From an uncultured Eubacteriales bacterium (GTDB lineage: Bacteria > Bacillota > Clostridia > Christensenellales > Aristaeellaceae): DNA of 64,000 nucleotides. Shown piece after piece: positions 16,451 to 26,289 of this stretch. The notes beneath the pieces were generated by a model. The model did no database searches. It was given only the letters and a program-made list of their open reading frames with translations, and had not been told where the DNA came from. Location of the stretch: contig CADCFG010000009.1 in the NCBI GenBank assembly GCA_902800625.1, positions 62,001-126,000 of the forward strand, read 5' to 3'. The stretch's first letter is position 1, and each line of letters starts with the position of its first letter. The position numbers were made by a program, and so were the translations under genes.

Positions 16451-17332
16451 ATGGAACTCGAACAATACACCCAATACCAGGAGACCCGTCTGCACGAGCA
16501 GCCGGGGTTTGCCTACAACACCTACCTGTGCACCATCCCCCAGGACTTCGACCGGGTGAACCCCCACTGGCACGAGCAGATGGAGCTGATTTACATCAAG
16601 AAGGGCTCGGGCACGGTGTCGGTGAACCTGGAGAACTACCCGGTGTCGGCGGGCTGCGTGGTGCCGGTGCTGCCGGGGGAGCTGCACGCCATCGAGGGCG
16701 ACGAGGGCGTGCGCATGGAGTATGAGAACATCATCTTCTCCCTGGGGCTGCTGGACAGCACGGAGGCGGACGACTGGTGCCGCGGCGTGCTGAACCGGCT
16801 GCGCAGCGGCGCGCTGCGGTTCGAGCGGCCCATCCGCCCGGGCACGGAATTCCACCGGGCTGTGTCCGCGGCGCTGGACGGGGCGGACGCCGCCTGCGAG
16901 GCGAAGGAGCAGGGCTATGCGCTGCTGGTGAAGAGCCAGCTGTTCATGCTGCTGCACGCGCTGCACACCCACCGGCTTTCAGACGAGGCCCCCCATCCAA
17001 AGGAGGACGCGGATAAGCTGAAGGGGCTGATCGCCTATGTGAAGGAGCACTTCCGCGAGGGCATCTCCGTGGCGGACGCCGCCGCCGTGGCGGGCTACAG
17101 CCCCTCCCACTTCATGCGCATCTTCCGCCAGGTGACGGGCCGCACATTCGTGGACTACCTGACGGACTACCGGCTGAGCGCGGCGGTGTACTATCTGAAG
17201 GAGACCGACGAGGACATCGGCGCGGTGGCCGCCAACTGCGGCTTTGAGAACATCAGCTACTTCATCCGCCGCTTCCGGCGCAAGTACGGCACGTCGCCCG
17301 GGCGGTACCGGAAGAACCCGAAGGGAGTGTAG
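16451..17332 (+). CDS. AraC-family transcriptional regulator with cupin sensor
   Basis: A 293-residue regulator. The N-terminal half is a cupin fold (PHWHEQMELIYIKKGSGTVSV, then AGCVVPVLPGELHAIEGD) that binds a sugar ligand in this family. The C-terminal ~100 residues hold two helix-turn-helix units: ISVADAAAVAGYSPSHFMRIF and DEDIGAVAANCGFENISYFIR, ending with the P..YR tail motif SPGRYRK. GGGAGGTGA precedes the ATG. Position between glgP and the malEFGK-like genes suggests control of maltodextrin use. Confidence 0.92.
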   Translation: MELEQYTQYQETRLHEQPGFAYNTYLCTIPQDFDRVNPHWHEQMELIYIKKGSGTVSVNLENYPVSAGCVVPVLPGELHAIEGDEGVRMEYENIIFSLGLLDSTEADDWCRGVLNRLRSGALRFERPIRPGTEFHRAVSAALDGADAACEAKEQGYALLVKSQLFMLLHALHTHRLSDEAPHPKEDADKLKGLIAYVKEHFREGISVADAAAVAGYSPSHFMRIFRQVTGRTFVDYLTDYRLSAAVYYLKETDEDIGAVAANCGFENISYFIRRFRRKYGTSPGRYRKNPKGV

Positions 17333-17530
17333 ATTCTTCGACTCCGGCTTCGCCTCCGCTCAGAATGACAATGGGCCGGGCTGTGGCCATTCCCGACGAA
17401 AGGCCGGCAAAGTTGAGCCCCTCCCTGTCATCCGGGAGAAGCCACCTCTGCCACTCCGGGCAGCCCATCAGCGGAGCCAACCCCCTCCCCTGTCATCCCT
17501 GGCGGAGCGCAGCGAAGTCGAGGGAACTTC
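17331..17530. repeat. Fragmented CTTCGAC-family intergenic repeat
   Basis: Arms ATTCTTCGACTCCGGC and GCTCAGAATGACA are followed by TGTCATCC..., GCGGAGCGCAGCGAAGTCGAG. Several partial repeats appear stacked between the AraC gene and the transport operon. No coding signal. Confidence 0.7.
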
Positions 17531-17574
17531 TCATTTTTAGCACTTTCCTATCACAGGACAAAAAAATCCTACCA

Positions 17575-17603
17575 ACCTGCCAAAAATGGCAGGATTTCTT
17601 TTG
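17575..17603 (+). terminator. Intrinsic terminator before the maltodextrin operon
   Basis: CCTGCC and GGCAGG pair around AAAAAT and are followed by ATTTCTTTT. It ends upstream transcription directly before the operon promoter. Confidence 0.65.
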
Positions 17604-17629
17604 ACATTTTGTTAAACGGGTGCTATAAT
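17601..17629 (+). promoter_or_regulatory. Consensus promoter of the maltodextrin transport operon
   Basis: TTGACA at 17601-17606, a 17-base spacer and TATAAT at 17624-17629: an exact sigma-A consensus in both boxes with ideal spacing. The first gene starts 57 bases after the -10 box. Confidence 0.85.
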
Positions 17630-17685
17630 ATGATTGAATGAAAACGGCGCGCCGTCAGCGCGTCGAATCAAAAGGAGGAACTACC

Positions 17686-18885
17686 ATGAAGAAACTGTTT
17701 GCTCTGGTGCTGGCCCTGGCGCTGGCGCTGACCCTGTGCTCCGCGTTCGCGGAGGGCTACAGCGGCGAACTGAAGGTGTGGGTGCCGGATGCTGCCGTGG
17801 ACTTCACCGCCCAGCAGGTTGATGCCTTCAAGGCCGCCTATCCCGAGTTTGCCGACATGACCGTGAACATCGAGCCCGTGGGCGAGGGCGACGCCGCCAG
17901 CAAGGTCATCACCGACGTGGATGCCGCCGCGGACGTGTTCAACTTCGCGCAGGACCAGCTGGCCCGCCTGGTGGCCGCCGGTGCCGTGGAAGTGGTCGAG
18001 GAGAACAACGCCGAGGTCGTCAAGGCCGAGAACGACGCCGGCTCCGTGGCCGCCGCCACCGTGGGCGACACCCTGTACGCCTATCCGCTGACCAGCGACA
18101 ACGGCTATTTCATGTACTACGACAAGAGCGTCGTCACCGATCCCACCGATCTGGACAAGGTGCTGGCCGACTGCGAGGCCGCCGGCAAGAGCTTCTACAT
18201 GGAGATCAACTCCGGCTGGTATCAGACCGCCTTCTTCTTCGGCGCGGGCTGCACCCTGACCTATGATTCCGACAACGACGGCAACCTGACCGCCTGCAAC
18301 GCCGATTATGCCTCCGAGAACGGCCTGAAGGCCCTGAAGAGCATGATCAAGCTGGCCAAGAGCCCCGCCTTCCAGAACGGCTCCTCCGTCTCCAACGCCA
18401 CCAACGTGGGCGCCATCGTGGACGGCACCTGGGACGCCGTTGCCGCGCAGGAGCTGTTCGGCGAGAACTACGCCGCTGCCAAGCTGCCCGTGTGCGACGG
18501 CTATCAGCTGTCCGGCTTCGGCGGCTTCAAGCTGCTGGGCGTGAAGCCCCAGGAAGACGAAGCCAAGCTGGCCGCCTGCGACGCGCTGGCCGCGTGGCTG
18601 TCCTCCGGCGATGTGCAGCTGGCCCGCTACGAGGCGCTGGGCTGGGGTCCCTCCAACCTGGAGGCCCAGAAGAGCGAAGCCGTGCAGGCTGACGTGGCGC
18701 TGTCCGCCCTGGGCGAGCAGCTGGCCTTCACCATCCCGCAGGGCCAGTATCCCGGCGACTACTGGAGCCTGGCCACCGGCCTGGGCGACAGGATCATCGG
18801 CAAGGAATTCGACGATGCGGACGACGACACCCTGATGGGCGTCCTCACCGAGTTCCAGGATACCTGCGCTTCCTACGTCGGCTAA
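17686..18885 (+). CDS. Sugar ABC transporter substrate-binding protein (MalE/MdxE-like)
   Basis: Extracytoplasmic binding protein of a maltose/maltodextrin-type ABC importer, 399 residues. Signal peptide MKKLFALVLALALALTLCSAFA with a probable type I cleavage before EG; no good lipobox is visible, which is unusual for a Gram-positive binding protein. Mature start GELKVWVPDAAVDFTAQQVD and the DVFNFAQDQLARLV stretch fit the MalE class. ATG 17686 has AAGGAGG eight bases upstream. It is followed by a hairpin and then two permease genes and an ATPase gene, with glgP and an AraC regulator upstream. Confidence 0.9.
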   Translation: MKKLFALVLALALALTLCSAFAEGYSGELKVWVPDAAVDFTAQQVDAFKAAYPEFADMTVNIEPVGEGDAASKVITDVDAAADVFNFAQDQLARLVAAGAVEVVEENNAEVVKAENDAGSVAAATVGDTLYAYPLTSDNGYFMYYDKSVVTDPTDLDKVLADCEAAGKSFYMEINSGWYQTAFFFGAGCTLTYDSDNDGNLTACNADYASENGLKALKSMIKLAKSPAFQNGSSVSNATNVGAIVDGTWDAVAAQELFGENYAAAKLPVCDGYQLSGFGGFKLLGVKPQEDEAKLAACDALAAWLSSGDVQLARYEALGWGPSNLEAQKSEAVQADVALSALGEQLAFTIPQGQYPGDYWSLATGLGDRIIGKEFDDADDDTLMGVLTEFQDTCASYVG

Positions 18886-18897
18886 TCCGACCGTCAG

Positions 18898-18927
18898 ACG
18901 GACCGGGGCTGAACCCCGGTCCGTTTT
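18898..18927 (+). terminator. Intra-operon terminator-like hairpin
   Basis: ACGGACCGGGG and CCCCGGTCCGT pair perfectly around CTGAA and are followed by TTTT. Lying between the binding-protein gene and the first permease gene, it probably lowers readthrough so that more binding protein than permease is made. Confidence 0.8.
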
Positions 18928-18967
18928 AGATCGAACCAACGACTTTCGGAAATAAGGGGCAGTACAT

Positions 18968-20390
18968 ATGGTTGATTTGGACTATCTCAAGATGAGCAAG
19001 CCCCAGAAGTTCATCCACAACCTGGGCAAGTTCTTCATGTCGCTGCCAGGCAGGATCGGCGGCGGCTTTGTGAAGCTGGGGCGCTCGATCGGCGGCTTCT
19101 TCAAGGGCATCGCCCTGGCCATCGCAGACCTGTTCACCACGTTCAAAAACGGCGACTGGAAGACCCGCCTCTCCTATCTGGTGATGGGCTCGGGCAGCAT
19201 GGCGCGCGGCCAGTGGGGGCGCGGCCTGCTGTTCTTCCTGTTCCAGACGGTTTTCAACCTCTACATGGTGAACTTCGGCATGGCCTACCTCTCCAAGCTG
19301 GGCACGCTGGGCACCGTGGCCACCGAGAAGGTGGGCCGCAAAACCGTCTATGGCGACAATTCCTTCCTGATCCTGCTGTACGGCGTGTTGACGCTGTTCT
19401 TCGTGCTGGCGTTCATCTACACCTGGTACATGAACATCAAGCAAAACCGGATCGCCCAGCAGATCGAGGCCTCCGGTCGAAAGCTGAAGAGCACCAAGGA
19501 GGATCTGCAGTCCCTGGCGGACAGCCAGTTCCACAAGACGCTGCTGGCGCTGCCCACGCTGGGCGTGTTCGTGTTCACGATCCTGCCCATCTTCTTCATG
19601 ATCCTGGTGGCGTTCACCAACTTCGACTACAACCACCAGCCCCCCGCCAAGCTGTTCACCTGGGTGGGCTTTGAAAACTTCAAGACGCTGCTGTCCTCCG
19701 GCTCGGCCAGCTATGGCGACACGTTCCGCCAGGTGCTGTTCTGGACGCTGGTATGGGCCTTCTTCGCCACGTTCCTCAACTACTTCCTGGGCATGTTCGT
19801 GGCCATCATGATCAACAAGAAGGGCATCAAGCTGAAGAAGGTCTGGCGCACGATCCTGGTGATGACCATCGCCATCCCCCAGTTCGTGTCCCTTTTGTAC
19901 GTCTCGAAGATGTTCGCGGCGGACGGCCTGATCAACACCTATCTGATGAAATGGCACTGGATCAGCCAGCCGATTCCCTTCTGGACCGACCCCGGCTGGG
20001 CCAGGTTCACCATCATACTCATCAACATCTGGATCGGCATCCCCTACCTGATGCTGATCGCCACGGGCATACTGATGAACATCCCGGCGGATCTGTACGA
20101 ATCCGCCCGCATCGACGGCGCCAACGCCATGCAGATGTACGGCAAGATCACCCTGCCCTACATGCTGTTCGTCACCGGGCCCTACCTGCTGACGAGCTTC
20201 ACCGGCAACATCAACAACTTCCGGCCACACGGATTTGCTGATCACCTGGCTGTACCGCATGACCGTTTCCGACACCAACTACAAGATCGCCGCCGTCATC
20301 GGCATCATGGTGTTCGTGGTGCTGGCTGTGATCAACCTGGTGGTCTACAACCTGATACCGTCCGTGAAGAATGAGGAGGATTTCCAGTAA
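18968..20390 (+). pseudogene. MalF/MdxF-type sugar permease, broken by deletion and frameshift
   Basis: Inner-membrane permease of the maltodextrin importer. It reads normally from ATG 18968 through the EAA loop (YESARIDGANAMQMYGKITLP) to SFTGNINNF at 20221. There the frame is lost. The +1 frame resumes with GHTDLLITWLYRMTVSDTNYK and a last membrane helix, and ends in TAA at 20388-20390, overlapping the next gene's ATG by one base, as expected of the original. The usual NNF..LLTGGGP stretch, roughly 15-20 codons, is missing. Read straight, the protein ends out of frame at 20374 without its final helix. Real mutation and assembly collapse are both possible. Confidence 0.85.
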
Positions 20391-21715
20391 TGACGAATAA
20401 CGCAAACGTGGCTGCGGGCCAGCAGAAGCTGCGCAGCAAGAAGGGCCACGAGCGCCGGGTGAACGGCACGATCTACACGGTTCTGACCGTGATGAGCATC
20501 GTGTGGCTCATTCCCTTCGTGTTCCTGGTCCTCCAGTCCTTCCGAAGCTACAAGCTGGAGAAGGGCGGCATGGTGGATTACCTGCTCCCCAAGCACTTTT
20601 CCCTGGACAACTACGCCTTCCTGTTCGAGGGCAGCAACTTCTTCTCCTGGCTGGGCAAGGCGCTGATCGTGGCGCTGGTGGCCGCCGCGGTGGCCGCCGC
20701 GCTGATCCACGTGTGCGCCAAGCTGCTGGACAGGGGCGAGGACAGCCGCGGGCGGCGCATCGCGCTGATCGGCGGCAGCCTGCTGGTGGGCTTCGTCGCA
20801 CTGGTGGCCATGACCATGGCCATGCAGGGCTTCACCCTGGCGGGCAGCTGGAAAAACCTTGTGATCTCGCTTCTGCTGTACGCGCTGGCGGGCTGGATCA
20901 TGGCCCGGGTGTATTTGAAGCAGGACAGCAAGCTGCTGCGCACCATCCCCGGCTATATGGTGGAGGACAGGCACCAGGGCATCAAAAAATTCTGCGCGAT
21001 GTTCGCGGAATTCGGCGCGCTGGCGCTGATCATCCAGTGCATCCTCGCGCCCATGACCATGAGCCAGTACGTGCGCTGGTACGGCAACACGCTGACCATC
21101 GCGCTATTCACCGCCGTGATCCAGACGGCCATCGTGCTGTCCGTCAGCTATTCGCTGTCCCGCCTGCGCTTCAAGGGCCGCAAGCTGATCATGAACGTGG
21201 TGCTGATCCTGGGCCTGTTCCCCGGCTTCCTCACCATGATCACGCTGTACTTCCTGCTGAAGCAGCTGGGCCTGACCCAGGCCGGCGCGGTGCCCGGGCT
21301 GATTTTAATCTACTGTGCTTCCTCGGGCATGGGCTATTACATCTCCAAGGGCTTCTTCGACACGATCCCCAAGTCCCTGGACGAATCCGCCCGCATCGAC
21401 GGTGCCACCCGCTTCCAGGTGTTTTTGAAGATCATCATGCCGCTGGCCAAGCCCATCGTGATCTACACGATCCTGATGGCCTTCATGGCCCCCTGGGGCG
21501 ACTACGTGTTCGCCAGCTATGTGGCCTTCGGCCACCAGGACGGCTACAACGTGGCGGTGGGCCTTTACAACTGGGTGAACACCAACGACTTCCAAAACTA
21601 CTTCACCCGCTTCTGCGCGGGCGGCGTGCTGGTGGCGGTGCCGATCACGGCGCTGTTCCTGGCGCTGCAGAAGTACTATGTCGAAGGCGTCACCGGCGGC
21701 GCGGTGAAGGGATAA
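20390..21715 (+). CDS. MalG/MdxG-type sugar permease
   Basis: Second permease of the maltodextrin-type importer, 441 residues, longer than the usual ~280. An N-terminal extension adds extra hydrophobic segments (LIVALVAAAVAAALIHVC, IALIGGSLLVGFVALVAM, LVISLLLYALAGWIM) before the standard core. The core has the EAA loop SLDESARIDGATRFQVFLKIIMP and the closing TGGAVKG. The ATG overlaps the stop of the preceding gene (TAATG), showing coupling. With the upstream permease damaged, its partner may be lacking. Confidence 0.92.
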   Translation: MTNNANVAAGQQKLRSKKGHERRVNGTIYTVLTVMSIVWLIPFVFLVLQSFRSYKLEKGGMVDYLLPKHFSLDNYAFLFEGSNFFSWLGKALIVALVAAAVAAALIHVCAKLLDRGEDSRGRRIALIGGSLLVGFVALVAMTMAMQGFTLAGSWKNLVISLLLYALAGWIMARVYLKQDSKLLRTIPGYMVEDRHQGIKKFCAMFAEFGALALIIQCILAPMTMSQYVRWYGNTLTIALFTAVIQTAIVLSVSYSLSRLRFKGRKLIMNVVLILGLFPGFLTMITLYFLLKQLGLTQAGAVPGLILIYCASSGMGYYISKGFFDTIPKSLDESARIDGATRFQVFLKIIMPLAKPIVIYTILMAFMAPWGDYVFASYVAFGHQDGYNVAVGLYNWVNTNDFQNYFTRFCAGGVLVAVPITALFLALQKYYVEGVTGGAVKG

Positions 21716-21717
21716 GA

Positions 21718-21840
21718 CGCCCTGCCACAAGCCTCCCTCTCCGAGGGGGGTGGCAGCCGCAAAGCGGCTGACGGAAGGAGTCGACTCCCTCAATCTGCTC
21801 CCCCGGAGCAGACAGCTCCCTCAAAGAGGGAGCCCTGGAT
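21718..21840. repeat. CTCCCTC palindromic intergenic repeat
   Basis: Arms GCCTCCCTCTCCGAGGGGGG, GGCAGCCGCAAAGCGGCTG, CTGCTCCCCCGGAGCAG and CTCCCTCAAAGAGGGAG form a row of small hairpins between the permease and ATPase genes. It resembles repeats seen in many gut Clostridia. Confidence 0.75.
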
Positions 21841-21873
21841 ATTGTCTCGCCCATAGATTGGAGGATTAGCAAT

Positions 21874-23007
<1,134 letters not shown>

Positions 23008-23021
23008 TGCCGGAACGCAAA

Positions 23022-23062
23022 AGATGCCGGAGCGACCAATGGTCGCCCCGGCATCTCTTTTA
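23022..23062 (+). terminator. Strong intrinsic terminator after the ATPase gene
   Basis: AGATGCCGG-A-GCGACC and GGTCGC-C-CCGGCATCT pair around AAT, followed by CTTTT. It closes the maltodextrin operon. Confidence 0.85.
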
Positions 23063-23135
23063 TGGAAGAGCGTTTTTCGGAACCCTTCCCGAAGCAGTTT
23101 CAGGAGGGGAACCGGGGAACGGTTCTTTTTTGGTT
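23063..23135. other. Hairpin-rich flank of the 88-bp palindromic element
   Basis: GGAACCCTTCCCGAAG...GGGGAACCGGGGAACGGTTC can fold on itself and resembles the bases just before the second copy at 50018-50073. It appears to belong to the same composite repeat, now separated from its core by a nested insertion. Confidence 0.5.
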
Positions 23136-23292
23136 CTTCACGGAAAGTTGGGGGATGACAAACACCTCATCCGCCCCTTCGGGGCACCTTCCCCTCAAGG
23201 GGAAGGCTTAGCGCAGAAAGGCTTCCCCCTGGGGGGAAGCTGTCACCGTAGGTGACTGATGAGGGGGAAATCCCACAACTTTCCGTGAAGAG
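23136..23292. repeat. Nested palindromic insertion with terminal inverted repeats
   Basis: Terminal arms CTTCACGGAAAGTTG (from 23139) and CAACTTTCCGTGAAG (to about 23290) are perfect inverted repeats. Inside are CACCTCATCCGCCCCTTCGG, CCTTCCCCTCAAGGGGAAGG, GCTTCCCCCTGGGGGGAAGC and GTCACCGTAGGTGAC hairpins. Comparison with the 50.1 kb copy suggests this ~155-bp block inserted into a pre-existing repeat. No transposase is encoded. Confidence 0.7.
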
Positions 23293-23298
23293 CCTCTT

Positions 23299-23478
23299 TT
23301 TTGGCGGCCTGCGCTAGCTGTTCAGTGAAGCTTCGCGTTCGGCACCCTGCACCGAGCCGCTCGCTTCAATTCACGACTCGGCGGGCCGCCGCTGCATCGG
23401 GGAGCAGCGAGGGAGCATGGCAGTCCTGTATGGGAAACTCCCCCCAGCGCTTCGCGCCACCTCCCTCATGGAGGGAGG
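23299..23478. repeat. 88-bp palindromic element, copy 1
   Basis: Core from GGCGGCCTGCGCTAGCTG to CGGGCCGCC (about 23303-23390) with complementary ends. Nearly identical to 50078-50165; similarity continues for about 80 more bases through AGCGCTTCGCGCCACCTCCC. Intergenic, no ORF. Confidence 0.8.
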
Positions 23479-23527
23479 CTTTTGGTTTGCGCGTCAGCCA
23501 CTATTCCTACTCCCTACTCTCTACTCC

Positions 23528-24124
23528 CTACTCCCTACTCCCGCTCGCGCGGATCACATGGAACCCGCTGCCCCGGTCGATGACCTCGGCCTCGGCGTAG
23601 ATCTCCTTCAGGTACTTCAGCGCGGACGGCGCGCCCTGCTGCTTGCGGATGACGATATACAGCGCGCCGCCGGGGTTCAGGAAGTCCCGCGCCTGGCTGA
23701 ACAGGCCGTAGATCACGGCCTTGCCCGCGCGGATGGGCGGATTGGTGACGATGGCGTCGAATGTGCCTGTGACGGACGCGAAGCCGTCGCCCTGCACGGC
23801 CTTGGCCTTCACGCCGTTTTGCGCCAGGTTGCGCCGGGCCAGGTCCACGGCCCGCTGGTTGATGTCGGTCATCACGATGTCCAGCGACGGGTACTTCTTC
23901 CCCAGCGCCACGCCCACCGCGCCCCAGCCGCAGCCCAGGTCCAGCACACGGCCGGTCAGCACCGGCAGCGCCTCCAGCAGCACCTCCGTGCCCCGGTCCA
24001 GGCCGTCCCGGGAGAACACCCCCGCGTCGGTGGTGAAGACCAGCTCGTTTCCCAGCGCGCGGAGCGTCACCTGCCGCTCGTCGTGGGCGGAGGCGGGGTT
24101 TTGCGTGTAGTAATGCTCGGTCAT
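23528..24124 (-). CDS. Class I SAM-dependent methyltransferase (RsmC-like)
   Basis: Probable guanine-N2 methyltransferase acting on rRNA, 198 residues. Seen: the SAM-binding VLDLGCGWGAVGVALG, the acidic ribose-binding strand IVMTDINQRAVDLA and the catalytic NPPIR motif (DAIVTNPPIRAGK), the combination found in RsmC/RlmG and the single-domain YbxB-type proteins of Firmicutes. The N-terminus HYYTQNPASAHDE is also family-typical. It lies downstream of the pseudouridine synthase gene on the same strand, ten bases away, so both likely serve ribosome modification. Confidence 0.9.
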   Translation of the reverse strand: MTEHYYTQNPASAHDERQVTLRALGNELVFTTDAGVFSRDGLDRGTEVLLEALPVLTGRVLDLGCGWGAVGVALGKKYPSLDIVMTDINQRAVDLARRNLAQNGVKAKAVQGDGFASVTGTFDAIVTNPPIRAGKAVIYGLFSQARDFLNPGGALYIVIRKQQGAPSALKYLKEIYAEAEVIDRGSGFHVIRASGSRE

Positions 24125-24134
24125 GATCTGCTCC

Positions 24135-24851
24135 TCACTCTTCTTCCATCCCGCAGAGCCGCTTCAGCCCCGCCGTCTCGTTCTGCGTCAGCATCCGCCA
24201 AGCCCCACTCTCAAGGGCCGGGTCCAGCCCGACGCAGCCGATGCGCAGGCGCTCGAGTGAAATCAGCGGATGGCCCACGGCGGCAAACATCCGCTTGACC
24301 TGGTGGAACTTCCCCTCGGTCAGCACCACGTCCGAAAGCGACGTCTCCCCCGCCTCAATGATCTGCAGCCGGGCCGGCTTCGCGGTGAAGTCCGACAGCG
24401 CCAGGCCCTCCGCGAACGCCGCCACATGCGCCTGGGTCAGCATGCCCTCGCAGCGGGCGCGGTAGAGCTTCTCCGCCTTCCACTTCGGCGAGATCAGCCG
24501 GTGGGCCAGCTGGCCGTCGGTGGTCAGCAGCACCAGCCCGGTCACGTCCTTGTCCAGCCGCCCCACGGGGCCAAGGCCCTTGCGGCGCAGCGGCTCCGGC
24601 AGCAGGTCCAGCACGGTTTCGGCCCGCCTGTCCTCTGTGGCGGTGATGACCCCGGCGGGCTTGTTCACCATGATGTACAGCTCCCCCGGCGCCTGCACCG
24701 CCGCGCCGTCCACGGTGACGCTGGCCGGATCCACCTGCATGGCGGCGTCCCGGGCGGGCGCTCCGTCCACCAACACGCGGCCCGCCGCGATGGCCTTCCG
24801 GGCCTCGCCGCGGGTCAGTCCCGCCAGCGCGGTGGCCTTGTCCAATCGCAT
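24135..24851 (-). CDS. RsuA/RluB-family rRNA pseudouridine synthase
   Basis: Isomerises a uridine of rRNA. About 238 residues. An S4 RNA-binding domain covers about 1-60 (MRLDKATALAGLTRGEARKA). The catalytic motif GRLDKDVTGLVLLTTDG carries the active aspartate, followed by KLYRARCEG and the family's LTEGKFHQVKRMF block. ATG 24851 is preferred since AAGG lies eight bases before it; ATG 24866 adds five residues. RsuA (16S U516) is the closest type by length but RluB/E relatives cannot be excluded. Confidence 0.9.
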   Translation of the reverse strand: MRLDKATALAGLTRGEARKAIAAGRVLVDGAPARDAAMQVDPASVTVDGAAVQAPGELYIMVNKPAGVITATEDRRAETVLDLLPEPLRRKGLGPVGRLDKDVTGLVLLTTDGQLAHRLISPKWKAEKLYRARCEGMLTQAHVAAFAEGLALSDFTAKPARLQIIEAGETSLSDVVLTEGKFHQVKRMFAAVGHPLISLERLRIGCVGLDPALESGAWRMLTQNETAGLKRLCGMEEE

Positions 24852-25091
24852 TTTCGTTGCCTTCATTTCCAGTTTATCCCATCTTTGGAAGATTTTTACA
24901 GCGGCGCAAGTTATGATTTTCCTGTGTCAATAAACCGCAACTTATCGCAATTTTGTCCCGTCTTAGTACCGCAAAAATGATAGATACACCGCCGGCCAAG
25001 TGCTTATAATGAGGTAGTGTATCAGGCCAACCAGCGGCCTTTATCAGTATAAACCGTAAACCGCGGCACGTCAAGACGAGGAGGGTTTCCC

Positions 25092-26285
25092 ATGAGCAAG
25101 AAGAAAAATCGCAGGTGCAGGCGCGATTCACTGGGCCGGATCACGGCGGTGCTGGCCGTGCTGATCTTCTGCGGCGCGGCGTCGATCCCGGTGCTGCTGA
25201 CCCTCGTTGAACACACCCAGCAGGCCCAGCCTGCCCTGCCGGATGTCCCGGACGACGGCATGACCCACACCGATCTGGGCCTGGCGGACGTGGTCGCCCC
25301 GGTGGTCACCCTGGCGCCGGAGCCCACCGCCGAGCCCACGGCGGAGCCGACTCCCGCGCCCACTCCCGAGCCGACCCTGGCGCCCACCCCCGAGCCCACG
25401 CCCTTCACCTACCTGCCCGTGGTCTATCGCGGCCACACCGAGAAGAAGCGCATCGCCGTCACCGTGGATGACTGCTACCAGAAGGAGAATCTGCAGACCA
25501 TCGTGGACCTGGCCGTGGAAAACGGCGCGAAGCTCACGCTGTTCCCGGTGGGCGAGACGCTGAAAAACCACGGCATGCCGGAGCTGTTGCAGCGCTGTGC
25601 CTTCGAGCTGGGCTTTGAGATCGAGAACCACACCTACTCCCACGCCCGCATCTTCCGCCTGCCGGAGGAGGAGATGGCGGCGGAGATCTGGAACCAGCGC
25701 CAGGCGCTGAACGAGGCCCTGGGCGTGGATTGGAACCAGCACTTCCTGCGGCTGATGGGCGGCGACGGCGAGACCGACCAGCGCACCCACAACTACCTGA
25801 AGCAGCTGGGCTACTTCGGCATCGCCAAGTGGAGCGTGTCCGGTTCGGATTCCGACCTGGAGCACATCGAAAGCGCGCTGTCCCCCGGGCAGATCTACCT
25901 GTTCCACACCACCGACGCCGACACGAAGAAGCTGCAGGAATTCATCCCCTGGGCGGTGGAACAGGGCTACGAGCTGGTGACGATGAACGAGCTGCTGGGC
26001 CTGACGGCCAACGAGACCGCGCCGCTGACCGAGCAGAGCATGCCCGTCCCCGCCGGCTTCATCGACGACCACCACACCCAGAAGCTGGGCGATTACACCT
26101 GGGTGGTGCTTCAGCTGCAGGACGCGCTGCGCAGCCAGGGCTACCTGGTGATGGACGGCCCCAGCACCGGTTACTATGGCGAAAAGACCGCCCAGGCCGT
26201 ATCCGCCTTCCAGGCCGACCACGGGCTGGAGGCCTCCGGCGAAGCCGACGGCGCGACACAGGATATGATCCTGGCGCAGGGATAA
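25092..26285 (+). CDS. Polysaccharide deacetylase with peptidoglycan-binding domain
   Basis: Envelope enzyme of the NodB/CE4 class, 397 residues. Order: basic N-terminus and one membrane anchor (about 18-38), a Pro/Thr/Glu-rich linker with APTPEPT repeats, the NodB domain (about 115-300) opening RIAVTVDDCYQKE and containing the metal-binding ENHTYSH, and a C-terminal PG_binding_1 domain (LQLQDALRSQGYL.. TAQAVSAFQADHGL). Metal site Asp plus two His is present, so deacetylase activity on cell-wall glycan is plausible. GGAGGG lies six bases before the ATG. A TATAAT-like box at about 25006 may be its promoter. Confidence 0.9.
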   Translation: MSKKKNRRCRRDSLGRITAVLAVLIFCGAASIPVLLTLVEHTQQAQPALPDVPDDGMTHTDLGLADVVAPVVTLAPEPTAEPTAEPTPAPTPEPTLAPTPEPTPFTYLPVVYRGHTEKKRIAVTVDDCYQKENLQTIVDLAVENGAKLTLFPVGETLKNHGMPELLQRCAFELGFEIENHTYSHARIFRLPEEEMAAEIWNQRQALNEALGVDWNQHFLRLMGGDGETDQRTHNYLKQLGYFGIAKWSVSGSDSDLEHIESALSPGQIYLFHTTDADTKKLQEFIPWAVEQGYELVTMNELLGLTANETAPLTEQSMPVPAGFIDDHHTQKLGDYTWVVLQLQDALRSQGYLVMDGPSTGYYGEKTAQAVSAFQADHGLEASGEADGATQDMILAQG

Positions 26286-26289
26286 GCAT

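Noticed and set aside
14712-16559. Long plus-strand frame opposite glycogen phosphorylase
   Set aside because: Antisense shadow of glgP; no ribosome site or domain, low-complexity Val/Gln/His composition.
23136-23478. An insertion sequence at 23.1-23.5 kb
   Set aside because: Terminal repeats exist, but no transposase frame is encoded and total size is too small; treated as palindromic repeats.
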